A model generated the notes under the pieces. The model did no database searches, had not been told where the DNA came from, and saw nothing but the letters and a program-made list of their open reading frames with translations. The translations under genes were made by a program, and so were the position numbers. Below are positions 1 to 9,400 of a stretch of DNA of 42,671 nucleotides, one piece after another (within the stretch, counting starts at the first letter, position 1; each line of letters opens with the position of its first letter). The stretch lies in NCBI GenBank assembly GCA_945827635.1, contig CALZOG010000008.1:1-42671 (forward strand), read 5' to 3'. The DNA is from an uncultured Bacteroidales bacterium (lineage in GTDB: Bacteria > Bacteroidota > Bacteroidia > Bacteroidales > Paludibacteraceae).

Positions 1-1208
1 TTCACAATATTGAACGCATTATAGTATTTGTCCATATTGTGCTCAATGCGCATCAGCACGATCTCCTCGGCTTGTATGCCCAGGCGCTCAAGGTTGTCGT
101 ATAGCATCTGACGGGCTACCAGTGCCTCAGGCTTCTGCCAGATGTAACGGCAACCGGTCTTCACCAGCCACAACTGACGGTCGGGAGTGCAGTCTTTCAG
201 GTCTTTGCCTACCTCTTCGCCGTGCAACCATTTCTTCCAGCGGTTCGACTCATATACGCATTGCCACAGCACTTGTGTCATGTTACTCAGCTGAGCTACC
301 TTGCCTTCGGCGAACAGTTTCTTCTCCACTTCCTCAAGTTCTGCAAGTGCGTCATACTCGTTCATCGTGAACTCCGGACCAACATTGGCGGCGCCCATGC
401 CTGCCTTCGGATAATCCTCGGGATTCTCTACATCATCGCTGTAGTGACCTTTGATATAACTGCCGTACGGACGAACCTTCGCGGTCAGTTCGCGGGCTAC
501 CTGCGGGTCAAAGAATGTGGTGTGAAGGTCTGTACCTACCTTACCCACTATGAAGCAAGGCCAAATATCGTCCAAACCAACCTCATGCAATCCGGCTTTC
601 AGTCCCTCCAGGAACGTGTCGAACGTCTTCTCGTCTGCCAGACCGCCGTGTACTTCCTCTGTACCTACCTCATAACTGATAGGAGCAATGTTGTGTGCCT
701 TGCGGAAATCCTCTGCATGCTTGATCAGCTCCACCGTACGCTTAACCACTACGTGGATATCAATAATCTCGCCTTTCGGCAGGAAAATATCTACGGTCGG
801 GTCAACGTGAATCAGGTCATAGCCAGCAAGAATTGCTGCCTCGTAGCTCTTCTTCACGCCGTTCATGGCACGCTCGGTATCCCAACGCTCTATGCTCTGT
901 TTGTCTTTCAACCACGGACCGCCATGGTCGATTGCTACTACGTACGGACCGGTATAGTTCACAGCAGCTGCCTCACGTGCTAAGATCTTGGTGAACTCGG
1001 CCTGCGTCATGCCGGTATATCCGCCGTCACAATCCACTTGGTTCAGTGTCGTTGCGAAGTATATCGGTGAGTTGTTACGTTTCGCTGCGCGGAACGATGC
1101 CTTGATTACTGACAAGGAGTTCGGGCACGCTGCAAACAGTGTCATAGGAACTCCGGTTGCTTTTTTCCTTTCCTCCATCACGCGGAGGATGTTCTCTGTC
1201 TTTGCCAT
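1..1208 (-). CDS. kbaZ: Tagatose-bisphosphate aldolase non-catalytic subunit, GatZ/KbaZ-like (3' end outside window)
   Basis: This gene is absent from the ORF track because it runs off the left edge. Reading the minus strand from ATG at 1208 gives MAKTENILRVMEERKK, then GVPMTLFAACPNSLSVIKASFRAAKRNN and DLIHVDPTVDIF, with no stop for about 402 codons. The family is usually a little over 400 residues, so only the C-terminus is missing. GatZ/KbaZ proteins have a class II aldolase-like barrel and are described as the chaperone-like subunit of tagatose-1,6-bisphosphate aldolase, acting in galactitol or N-acetylgalactosamine breakdown in the cytoplasm. The gene lies 55 bp after the agaS-like gene on the same strand, which supports an amino-sugar or tagatose pathway operon. 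The catalytic partner (GatY/KbaY) is not visible and could lie beyond the edge. Family assignment is good; the choice between Gat and Kba is not possible here. Confidence 0.85.
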   Translation of the reverse strand, partial: MAKTENILRVMEERKKATGVPMTLFAACPNSLSVIKASFRAAKRNNSPIYFATTLNQVDCDGGYTGMTQAEFTKILAREAAAVNYTGPYVVAIDHGGPWLKDKQSIERWDTERAMNGVKKSYEAAILAGYDLIHVDPTVDIFLPKGEIIDIHVVVKRTVELIKHAEDFRKAHNIAPISYEVGTEEVHGGLADEKTFDTFLEGLKAGLHEVGLDDIWPCFIVGKVGTDLHTTFFDPQVARELTAKVRPYGSYIKGHYSDDVENPEDYPKAGMGAANVGPEFTMNEYDALAELEEVEKKLFAEGKVAQLSNMTQVLWQCVYESNRWKKWLHGEEVGKDLKDCTPDRQLWLVKTGCRYIWQKPEALVARQMLYDNLERLGIQAEEIVLMRIEHNMDKYYNAFNIV

Positions 1209-1238
1209 ATTGTTTTGTTCTTTTGGTTTTCAGTATTT

Positions 1239-1258
1239 ATCAGCCAAGTTTGGCTGAT
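1239..1258. repeat. Palindrome ATCAGCCAA-GT-TTGGCTGAT between agaS and kbaZ
   Basis: A near-perfect palindrome with 9-bp arms and a 2-bp centre fills much of the 55-bp gap between the two genes of the operon. It has no strong T-run on the operon strand, so it is more likely an RNA-processing or stability hairpin, or a repeat, than a terminator. The same outer arms recur inside pcnB (24965-24984), and a degenerate version lies at 19428-19446. Confidence 0.6.
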
Positions 1259-1263
1259 TTCTT

Positions 1264-2382
1264 TTATTCGTAGATGGTGACCCCTTCCACCACTCTGTGG
1301 ATGTTACCGCTCACACTCGGGGTATCGGGGTTCAGCCCGTGCGCTTTCGAGGCATAGAAGCCCAACAACTGACCTACCAGCACGTACGGCACTACGCCAT
1401 AGAAATCGGTCTCTGCCTTACTGTAGGGCATCTTCACCACAAGGTCTGCCTTCACCTCAGGCATCTCAGGATCACGCCCCGAGATCACAATCACCTGTGC
1501 TACAGGCGTGTTGTTACCATCCACCTGACGGATTAGATCGCGCTCATAACGCATCACGTTCTCCTCGTCTGTCATCAGATACACAACGATCGACTTGTCG
1601 TTTACCACCGCTTTTGGGCCGTGACGGAAACCTAAGAACGAATCGAACTTGCATACAACCGCACCGTCCGTCAGCTCCTGAACTTTCAGGTGACACTCCT
1701 CAGCGATGCCTTTCAAGGCGCCCGATCCAAGGAACACACCGCGCTCGAACTTGCGCTCGGCTATAGCTTTCAGCTTCTCTTCGTACTCGGCAATCACAAC
1801 CTCAGCGTTCTTCGCTGTCTTCTCTACTTTCTCTGCATCGTTCTCCAGACAATCAATGTGCCCCAACATCAGGCAGGTCAGCAGCATTGTTGAGAACGAA
1901 CTCGTCATTGCCAGGCTCTTGTCATCGGTCTCTTCCGGCAACAGCAGCAGAAGAATATTGTCCTTACCTGCGGCTTGCTGTGCTAACTTGCCGTTCTTGT
2001 TGCAGGTTATATATACGTGTGCCACGTTCTTGCACAGTTTGTTCGCGAGGTTCACTGCACCCACGCTCTCGGGGCTGTTACCCGAACGGGCAAAACTGAT
2101 CAGCAGCAACGGACGTTCTTTGTCCAGCAGATACTCCGAGTGAGTGATCAGATCCGTTGTCGGAACGCTGCGAACGTTACGCCACATCCCGCGCATCACC
2201 GGGTATATTGCATCGCCGATGAATGCCGACGTACCTGCACCTGTCAGCACTACATCTGTGTCGGGAGTTAGGTACTTGTGCATGAATGCACTGATCTCTG
2301 CCTTTGCATTTAGCAGGGCTTGCAACTCTTTGCGCCACATGGCGGGCTGCTGATGAATCTCGTTAAACGTGAAATTGTTCAT
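1264..2382 (-). CDS. agaS: SIS-domain sugar isomerase/deaminase, AgaS-like
   Basis: The 372-residue protein carries two SIS (sugar isomerase) domains. The first begins near residue 45 with GAGTSAFIGDAIYP and continues to SFARSGNSPESVGAVNLAN. The second starts near residue 215 with GSGALKGIAEECHLKVQELTDG. These are the phosphosugar-binding loops of the AgaS / GlmS-C family, and the length fits AgaS. AgaS proteins act on galactosamine-6-phosphate or a related ketose/aldose phosphate, yielding tagatose-6-phosphate in the cytoplasm. The next gene downstream is the GatZ/KbaZ subunit, which acts in the following part of that pathway, so the context agrees. A candidate promoter lies about 200 bp upstream, giving an unusually long leader. 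The exact substrate is inferred, not shown. Confidence 0.87.
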   Translation of the reverse strand: MNNFTFNEIHQQPAMWRKELQALLNAKAEISAFMHKYLTPDTDVVLTGAGTSAFIGDAIYPVMRGMWRNVRSVPTTDLITHSEYLLDKERPLLLISFARSGNSPESVGAVNLANKLCKNVAHVYITCNKNGKLAQQAAGKDNILLLLLPEETDDKSLAMTSSFSTMLLTCLMLGHIDCLENDAEKVEKTAKNAEVVIAEYEEKLKAIAERKFERGVFLGSGALKGIAEECHLKVQELTDGAVVCKFDSFLGFRHGPKAVVNDKSIVVYLMTDEENVMRYERDLIRQVDGNNTPVAQVIVISGRDPEMPEVKADLVVKMPYSKAETDFYGVVPYVLVGQLLGFYASKAHGLNPDTPSVSGNIHRVVEGVTIYE

Positions 2383-2464
2383 AATCGTTGTATTTTAAAG
2401 TTAATGATGTCTTTCTGTTTTTCACTTATCTCCTCTTTTCCCCCTTCCATTTCCCTCTCTTTTT

Positions 2465-2557
2465 CTCCCTTCCCTTTAGATGGAGAATTGCCTCGGCTTG
2501 GCAATTCGAACGGGAAGAGCAGCGGAGAGCGTCGCTCTGCCCCAGATATGGGTCGGG
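2465..2557 (-). repeat. Leader element shared in part with the btuB signal-peptide region
   Basis: On the minus strand this leader begins GAAGCCTACCCCCGACCC and ends AAGGGAAGGGAG. Both end blocks recur, adjacent to each other, at 36021-36057 in the 5' coding region of btuB (23 of 25 and 12 of 12 identical). Between them the leader copy holds two hairpins, AGAGCG-T-CGCTCT and AATTGCC-TCGGCTT-GGCAATT, which the btuB copy lacks. It may be a dispersed mobile-like element with an optional centre. The minus-strand ORF at 2379-2579 (EAYPRPIS...) is a reading of this element, not a gene. Confidence 0.6.
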
Positions 2558-2582
2558 GGTAGGCTTCCTTCTTTATCACGCT

Positions 2583-2615
2583 GCAAAATTACAAAATTTT
2601 GTTGATATTTCGAAA
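2583..2615 (-). promoter_or_regulatory. Candidate Bacteroidota promoter for agaS-kbaZ
   Basis: On the minus strand the -7 box reads TAATTTTGC (consensus TAnnTTTG) and lies exactly 20 bp from TTTC, one base off the -33 consensus TTTG. The same 20-bp spacing is seen at eight other sites in this window. It implies a leader of nearly 200 nt before the agaS start codon. Confidence 0.5.
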
Positions 2616-2866
2616 GTATTTCGTATGCTCTTTAGCATGTTTTCGAAACAATTCGCCATAACAACGCATATTTCAACCACTTACACGTTTCACTTGTCAT
2701 TTCGTAACCTTTCGAAAAATTCCGCCCTTTCCTTGCCATCATTTCCGTATTATCTGCATTATCCGTACAGTTTTATTCCCTGTTTCCTTGTTTCCCATGC
2801 ATTCCGTGCGTTCCGTGTTCTCCGTACAGATTTTCACCGAGTTTTTACGAATATTTTTCGGTATTT

Positions 2867-2910
2867 TAGTAGGTGATTAGTAGGTGAATAGTAGGTGAAT
2901 AGTAGGTCAT
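2867..2910 (+). repeat. Four tandem 11-bp repeats, TAGTAGGTGAW
   Basis: The copies are TAGTAGGTGAT, TAGTAGGTGAA, TAGTAGGTGAA and TAGTAGGTCAT, directly abutting. They sit in the 1.25-kb gene-free region between agaS and the 829-residue protein gene. No protein-coding signal covers them. Confidence 0.85.
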
Positions 2911-3062
2911 TACATGGTGATTAAAGCAATCATTCCGCGAGCAACACCTTACGTCACTATATGCGCGCCCTATTTACGTGCCATTTTCGAGCCAATCCTA
3001 TACAATACACGACCTTTTACCGTACTCTCATCCTATTCTCATCCCTCTTTCCTGTCTCGAAA

Positions 3063-3092
3063 ATTGTTAGCAATTGTTGTTAATTGTTGACT
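3063..3092 (+). repeat. Three tandem 10-bp repeats, AATTGTTNNN
   Basis: AATTGTTAGC, AATTGTTGTT and AATTGTTGAC follow each other directly. The reverse complement of the array beside pcnB (25159-25190) has the same decamer with the same ending TAATTGTTGAC, so both belong to one family. Confidence 0.7.
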
Positions 3093-3134
3093 GACTAAAC
3101 TCTCCATTGTTGACTTTGACCAACCCTTATTGCA

Positions 3135-3213
3135 TGGGATTTTTGGGATTTTCTCATTTCGCACAAATGATTACTAATCAGTTACGATGCCGCTCAAAAT
3201 CCCAAAAATCCCA
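3135..3213. repeat. Perfect 18-bp inverted repeat, arms 3135-3152 and 3196-3213
   Basis: TGGGATTTTTGGGATTTT is repeated as its exact complement AAAATCCCAAAAATCCCA, 43 bp away. Each arm is itself a near-duplication of GGGATTTT. It lies in the gene-free region upstream of the 829-residue protein gene. Neither terminator nor protein-binding function can be assigned. Apart from this, the other listed repeats and the agaS leader, nothing is seen between 2616 and 3520. Confidence 0.75.
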
Positions 3214-3520
3214 CATCATTTATCCGCAGATGGGTGCGAATATCCGACCATAGCAAATTTGCTGCAGTCAGCCTCTTTACATCCGCCATTAAGCCGTGTG
3301 GCATCCGACTATTCTGCTCATCAAGTGTTCTGTGTCCGGCGCTTCCAACGCCGGATATTTCCGAAACGTTACGAAATTCGAAACACCACATTTCCCTGCA
3401 ACACCGCAACTTCCGCACCACGCTGATTTTCAGTCACTTTCGTGTCAATCGATAATTTTTCCGCTATTTTTATGTTTCATAACATTATATGTTGTACGCG
3501 CGTATATGAAATATTTTTCG

Positions 3521-3529
3521 TAACTTTGC
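3521..3529 (+). promoter_or_regulatory. Possible -7 box (TAACTTTGC) for the 829-residue protein gene
   Basis: TAACTTTGC fits the Bacteroidota -7 consensus and lies 103 bp before the start codon. A TTTG element at the usual 20-bp distance is not seen, so this is weaker than the other promoters listed. Confidence 0.35.
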
Positions 3530-3565
3530 ACTGTTTTTACGGCCTTAATCTGCCCGAAACATCTC

Positions 3566-3598
3566 AAAAACACATTAAAAAGCACATAAAAAACACAT
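3566..3598 (+). repeat. Three tandem 11-bp A-rich repeats in a 5' leader
   Basis: AAAAACACATT, AAAAAGCACAT and AAAAAACACAT abut one another just before the gene at 3632. A-tracts in phase with the helical turn would be expected to bend DNA. A-rich leaders also favour translation initiation in Bacteroidota. Both roles are inferred. Confidence 0.6.
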
Positions 3599-3631
3599 CT
3601 CATACACGTAAATTTTTAAAACCACAATATT

Positions 3632-6121
3632 ATGAAAAAACTATTCTTTTTTGTCCCCGCATTACTGCTTTCGCTCCTCGCGAATGCCGCAGTGATTAAC
3701 ATTAACACCTCCACACCGAACGCGGTGCAGGCGGCACTCAATAGTGCAGCAAGCGGTGACGAAATCGTTATGGCTGCTGGCATCTACGAAGAGTCAGGTA
3801 ATTATCTTGCATTTACAGGCAAGGAGCTTACAGTTCGTGCAGCTGAAGGTGCTGAAGTTATTATTAAAACTGTTTGCCCTGTTCGTTTAAAAGAAGGTGC
3901 TAAAGCTGAGTTTATCAACATTAAATTTGATTGTAGTACAATTGGTAGTTACGAACAAGTTATCGTAGCTGCGGATGATACAGACAACAAACGTGTTATA
4001 CTCACCGGATGTGAATTCTATGGCTGGGAGAAAAACAAAGCCATGATTCAAGCTACATCCAGCAGAAGACTGGCTGCGGTTACGATTAACAATTGCTATT
4101 TCCATAATTGTATGAAGAGTGTTGTCTTTATTGAGAACACCAATGCAATTGATTTGAGTATTACGAATTCGACTTTCGCAAACATTTCTACGGATGCTTC
4201 CTCTTTCTGGGCTGGTGTTATTGATAGTCGTGCTACTACTGGTTCTATACTTGTTGACCATTGCACTTTCTACAATGTGCAGGCAATGAGTACTGACTAT
4301 GCTGCTATTGGTAAATGCGCTACCCCGGGCACTATCGTTTCCAACTGTATTTTTGCGATGCCGACAGCAGTGGATGGTGTTCGAGCTATCCACGATGTAG
4401 CACAAGCAAACAACTGTCTCACCTTTAATTATCTTAAAGATTCCGGTAAAGGTATCCATGACGATGTTACTAAAAACAATTGTATCTTTGCCGACCCGCT
4501 CTTCACAGACGCAGCCAATGGCGATCTCTCTCTTGCTGGCAACTGGGTTACGATGGCTCTCTCTCCCGCTCGTGGTGCTGCTACCGACGGTTCTGACCTC
4601 GGCGACCCGCGCTGGTACACAGCAGAAACGCTGCCTTCAACAGATTTCGCTTCTCCCGGATATTTCTTTGACGGCACTCATGCACAATTGGTCGGAAATA
4701 TTCGTCTGAATGCAAGCAACTATATTGAGTACTATGATAACAATCCTTCAGGTACTGCCACATGGAAAATTCATGCCACAAAAGCATGCGCTTTACAGGC
4801 CACGTTGAACATGGAAAGTTCAACAAGCAATCATAAATTTACGATTGAAGTGCTTGACTCCGAGGGCGCAGTTGTTGGAAGCGTCGCTGAAGTTAGCGGA
4901 AACAAGACTCTCGGCGACATAGAATTATCCGGCAAAATTATTATTCCTGCAGCCGGCGACTACACAATACGATTAACTAGCATTCCATGGACAACAGTAG
5001 TAATCAAAGGCATCACTCTCATGAATTCCGGAAAAGCGTTCACAGAAATACCGGGCACGCTCGATCCGTATGATGCAAACACTTCGGCCGCAGCGTACGC
5101 CGCAGCTGACGGATTGCACTTTGCCGAGAATCCCAGCAGCCACAACATTGCCACTGAATGGGCATCGTGGAAAGTGCGCGCTGCAGAAGATGGAACATTC
5201 TTGTTCACAATGAACGTAACAAGCACAGATGGGCAGAGCTACAAGATTACCATCTACGATAACGAAGATAACGTAATTGATTACTACGCATCAAATAGTT
5301 TGGGAAGTGGAGACAAATCAATTGCACAGTACTTCTACCTCGAAGCAGGCGACTACACCGTAAAAGTGCAACCTACCTATAATTGGTCGCACGGCTACAT
5401 GAAGAGCCTCGTGGTTACCGAACCCGCAGACCTTCTCGTGATTGACGAAAATGCAGCGAATAATGACTACTTAACAGCACATCTTGACGAAACAGCCAAT
5501 ATTCAAATCACCCGTACTTTACTTCCTGGAATGTACAACACCATTTGCCTGCCGTTCCCTGTTAACTCAATTGCACAATTACAAAATGCATTAGGCTGTG
5601 AAGTTGAGCTTCTGAAGATGTCTAACGCTGTGATTGAAGAAGGCGGTTTTGTTCTTACACTTACTTTCACAACTGACGGTTCAATGTATCAAGGTTCGCC
5701 ATATCTCATCAAGCCTGCTAAGAAAGTGGTTAACCCTGTATTCAAGGATGTTACAATCAAAGCAACTACTGCAGGCAGCAGACATATTAACGAGACATAT
5801 TGTATCGGCACGCTCATCTCCTCTGAAGTTCCTGCCGGTGCAAACAACCTTTTCCTTGGCTCGGAGAACAAACTCTATTTCTCCAACGCAGCAACGCCTA
5901 TCAAAGGTATGCGCGCTTATTTCCGAATTGACGAATCTGTCCCTGCACCTTCACGCGCACGCATAGTTGCACACGAAGAAGTTGTAACAGAGGTGGAATT
6001 AGTAAACGGCACTTTGCCTGATACTTTCGGTAACAAGGCTGTCAAACGGATCGACAACGGACAACTTCTTATCATCCGCAACGGCGCATACTACAATGTA
6101 ATGGGGCAAATTGTGAAATAA
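3632..6121 (+). CDS. Exported parallel beta-helix protein with C-terminal sorting-type tail
   Basis: The 829-residue protein starts with a signal peptide (MKKLFFFVPALLLSLLANA). Residues about 20-345 form Asn-rich turns typical of a right-handed beta-helix (TINNCYFHNC, ILVDHCTFYNV, IVSNCIF), ending in the motif ATDGSDLGDPRW. Residues about 355-475 and 480-605 look like two related beta-sandwich, carbohydrate-binding-type modules (TATWKIHA..., ATEWASWKVRA...). A module with LLPGMYNTICLPFPV and PYLIKP follows, which is common in Bacteroidales surface proteins. The extreme end, RIDNGQLLIIRNGAYYNVMGQIVK, matches the tails of four other proteins in this window and resembles a T9SS sorting signal. 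The substrate is unknown; a glycan-binding or lyase-like role is possible, but no catalytic residues can be assigned. The N-terminal domain is paralogous to that of the gene at 6419. Confidence 0.88.
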   Translation: MKKLFFFVPALLLSLLANAAVININTSTPNAVQAALNSAASGDEIVMAAGIYEESGNYLAFTGKELTVRAAEGAEVIIKTVCPVRLKEGAKAEFINIKFDCSTIGSYEQVIVAADDTDNKRVILTGCEFYGWEKNKAMIQATSSRRLAAVTINNCYFHNCMKSVVFIENTNAIDLSITNSTFANISTDASSFWAGVIDSRATTGSILVDHCTFYNVQAMSTDYAAIGKCATPGTIVSNCIFAMPTAVDGVRAIHDVAQANNCLTFNYLKDSGKGIHDDVTKNNCIFADPLFTDAANGDLSLAGNWVTMALSPARGAATDGSDLGDPRWYTAETLPSTDFASPGYFFDGTHAQLVGNIRLNASNYIEYYDNNPSGTATWKIHATKACALQATLNMESSTSNHKFTIEVLDSEGAVVGSVAEVSGNKTLGDIELSGKIIIPAAGDYTIRLTSIPWTTVVIKGITLMNSGKAFTEIPGTLDPYDANTSAAAYAAADGLHFAENPSSHNIATEWASWKVRAAEDGTFLFTMNVTSTDGQSYKITIYDNEDNVIDYYASNSLGSGDKSIAQYFYLEAGDYTVKVQPTYNWSHGYMKSLVVTEPADLLVIDENAANNDYLTAHLDETANIQITRTLLPGMYNTICLPFPVNSIAQLQNALGCEVELLKMSNAVIEEGGFVLTLTFTTDGSMYQGSPYLIKPAKKVVNPVFKDVTIKATTAGSRHINETYCIGTLISSEVPAGANNLFLGSENKLYFSNAATPIKGMRAYFRIDESVPAPSRARIVAHEEVVTEVELVNGTLPDTFGNKAVKRIDNGQLLIIRNGAYYNVMGQIVK

Positions 6122-6158
6122 CTTCGATTCCTACATCAATCTATTGTTTAACACTAAA

Positions 6159-6314
6159 ATGAATACGAATATGAAAAAGCAATATATTCAACCGGCAACG
6201 ATGTATCAATCGATGAGCTTCATCAGTAATATTTGCGTAGGTTCCGTTCATGGTAATGCTCTCCTGTTCGGTGGCAATGTCAGTGAAAGTCCTACACCCA
6301 TCGAACCGATGTAA
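6159..6314 (+). CDS. Small protein, MKKQYIQP type, unknown function
   Basis: This 51-codon ORF was too short for the ORF track. It reads MNTNMKKQYIQPATMYQSMSFIS and then a Gly/Ser-rich end closing in SESPTPIEPM. The likelier start is the second Met at 6171 (MKKQYIQP), because many short Bacteroidales proteins begin MKKxYxxP followed by a hydrophobic stretch and often sit beside surface-protein genes. It lies 37 bp after the 829-residue protein gene and 104 bp before the next one. No function is known to me. The reading is plausible but rests on composition, position and the typical N-terminus only. Confidence 0.5.
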   Translation: MNTNMKKQYIQPATMYQSMSFISNICVGSVHGNALLFGGNVSESPTPIEPM

Positions 6315-6346
6315 AACCCTACTCTCGCCTATAGGCGACACAAGCA

Positions 6347-6381
6347 ATATAGGTGGTGCGCCTCTGGTTAACCCCCTATAT
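6347..6381 (+). other. Hairpin in the leader of the 1150-residue protein gene
   Basis: ATATAGGTGGT and ACCCCCTATAT can form an 11-bp stem with one mismatch and a 13-nt loop, ending 37 bp before the start codon at 6419. A smaller palindrome, CGCCTATAGGCG, lies just upstream. There is no T-run, so it is probably not an intrinsic terminator. Confidence 0.45.
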
Positions 6382-6418
6382 TTATCACTACCAGCATTTA
6401 GATTATTTGCCCTATACC

Positions 6419-9400
6419 ATGAACAAGTTTTTATCCTCTCTGTTTGCGGCACTTCTTTGCATAGCCGCACTTAATGCAGCCACTATCAACGTTTCCCCGG
6501 GTTCGGGAACGCTGAAAACTGCAGTAACCAACGCCACAGCCGGTGACATCCTCATTCTCGCTGACGGCGAGTACTCCGAGTCTTCGCTCAAACCAACCGT
6601 AGCACTTACCATCAAGGCGGCAAACGGCGCAAAACCCGTAATCAAGCTATCCAGCCGCTTCGAAGTGAAGGCGGACTTCACCATCCAAGGCGTTACGATT
6701 GAGAGTACCGGCGAAGCCATACGTATGGTGCCCGGCAACTCGGCGTACAACGTGACAGTGACAGATTGTCAACTCAGCGGCTGTCCCTCGTACTTCATCC
6801 GCGCATATAACACCGAACAGTCTGCACCGTACATCAACACCCTGACGATCGACAACTGCCTCTTCCTGATGGGTACTGAAGCCGCCAACACCGCGCGCGC
6901 CGTTGCGGCTACCAAAGCACCTGTACAACTCCGTAGCCTGCTTGTCCGCAACAGCACTTTCAATGGCGGCGCACAGGGCACAGGACGTATGATCTACCTG
7001 CACGCCGGAAACGAGGACACCGCTATACCTCTGGAAGGCACCTGCCTGATTGACCACTGCACGTTCTATAACAGCACCGACACACGAGGCGTCTATCTGG
7101 CAAACATCAACGGTGCTCACGTCACCAACTGCATCTTCATGAACACCGAAGAACGCTTCGGTGCTGTCAGTTATGCCCTGTATGGCGCTAACTCAAAGAT
7201 CGAAAACAGCCTGTGCTGCAATGCGCCAATCAAGTTAAGCTCAGGCGCTATTCAGAGCAACGGCATCAATCGTAACCCGTACTTCGTTGATGCCAATGCC
7301 GGCAACTTCCAGCTCTACAAGAATAGTCCCGCCGTTGGCGCCGCTACCGACGGTAGCAATCTCGGAGACCCACGTTGGGGCGTATCCGCCGAGTCACACG
7401 ACAGCAGCAGTGACCCGTATATCCCGTACAAACAGCCGTACTCCATGTCACCGACCACGAACTCCGTAAAGGTGCTCTGGCAAATGAACGAAGAGACCGA
7501 ACCAACCGATGCACTCGTGTATTACGGCACAGACCCTAACAACCTCAATCAGCAAATTCAAACCAACAGCGGCTGGAACGTAGCCGGCGAAGGCTATGTA
7601 CACGTTGTCACACTCACCGACCTGCAACCCGACACCCGCTACTATTTCACCATTGGCGCAAGTGCCACACGCCGCTTTGACAAGATCAGCAGCACCAAAA
7701 CAGCACCCGAGCCCGGCACAGCCTACCGCATATTCACCATCAGCGACATCCACGGCAATGCGCGCAACAACTGGTCGAACATGCAAGATTTCATCTGCAA
7801 CCTCAATTGCGACATTGCACTCATGAACGGCGACTTCGTCAGCAGCAAGGGCAACGACCGAAACTGGAACAACTATTTCTTCACGCCCGGTGCACAGTTC
7901 TTGAGCCAAGTGCCCGTTATGTCTTCTTCCGGCAACCATGAGACAGGCGATCCGTTCACTTTCCGCTGGTCGTCGTTCTACGATTATTTCCATCAGTTCC
8001 CGCACGAGGGCATATCCGAAGGCGACACCATTGACCCGCGCGGCGAGGCATACTTCCATTTCACTTACGGCAACGCCGACATAATCATGCTCAACCTCAA
8101 CGGTGACCCGTCCAGCCCGCATTTCCTGCCGGGAAGCAAGCAGTACCACTGGGCAGACTCTATCCTCGGCACCTGCACACGCCCGTGGATAATCATCTGC
8201 CACCATGTGGGCGTTCACACCACAGGCTATCACGGTCAGTGGGCGGACGAGCCGCGGCAGATGGGTGCACTATTTGAGAAACATGCGGCATTAGGCAAAC
8301 GTATCATCTCCCTCTCCGGCGACGACCATTCGTTTGAACATTTGTACAAGGATGGTGTGCATTACGTGCGCCCGGGCTGCGGACGCGATGCCAACTACAG
8401 CCAGCAAAAGCAACTCAAGGACTTCAAATACTCCATGTTCTACAAGCAGATCTCCTGCTTCTCCACCCTCGACATGGCTGCCGATGCCTCAACCATTGCA
8501 CTCACCGCCTACGACTCAGTGGGTAATATCTTCTACACCTATAACTTCCTGCACGACGGCGAAGTGATCAATCCCTCGGTGAACTTCACCGCTCCGACTA
8601 AGAAAATCGGAGTGGAAGATTCAATCACTCTTCGTTGGTTCACATTCGATCCAGCTGGCGATGCCAAAGTGTCGTTCTACTACTCGCAAACAGCCGGTGC
8701 TACTGACATTACCGCCATGACACCCATCGTAACCGACCTATCCGGCAAGGATGAGAAATATGTTTGGCACACACGCGACATCTACCCGAAAGGTGATTAC
8801 TACATTTACGCTGTTATCACTTCCGGTGGCAAGAGCTTCATGGGCGGCAACACAGCCGAAGTCACACTATTGGAGGACACCACACCACCGCCTGCACCAA
8901 CGGCACTTGGCGGATACAAGAACAACTGTCAGTACCACCTCACCTGGCGCAACCCTACCCATCTGGTGCATCTCGACAATCTGCTTACTGATTTCAGTAG
9001 CGGCACGTCACCCGTCGAGACTGTGGGCGATGAAGGCGCAACAATGGACGTCAGCATAGCTGACAGTGCACTCAAATGCGACTATAGCCTAACCAAAGCA
9101 TGGGCTACCGCCTCGGCTGATTACGTGTTTGACTCTCCCGCAGATATGCACCGGACACCTATCCTAACCTTTCGTCTCAAAGGCAACGGCACAAACACCA
9201 GCCTGCGTATCGTGTGCAAGAATATCTCCGCCAATCACGAAGACTGGTGGTACACCGAGCAACTCACACTCTCCTATGCCGACTGGCAAACAGTAACACT
9301 GGACCTAACTACCCTGCAGGCATTCGATTGGTACAGCAACACCGATGATCACAATCGGCTGGAAGGCGTGGCACGTATCTCGTTCGGCGTATCAACCGGC

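Noticed and set aside
1239-1258. Intrinsic terminator between agaS and kbaZ
   Set aside because: The palindrome lacks a clear U-run on the minus strand and lies within an operon; the same arms occur in coding DNA elsewhere.
2388-2876. 162-residue plus-strand ORF in the gap upstream of agaS
   Set aside because: Low-complexity Phe/Ser composition, crossing the agaS leader and promoter; no domain.
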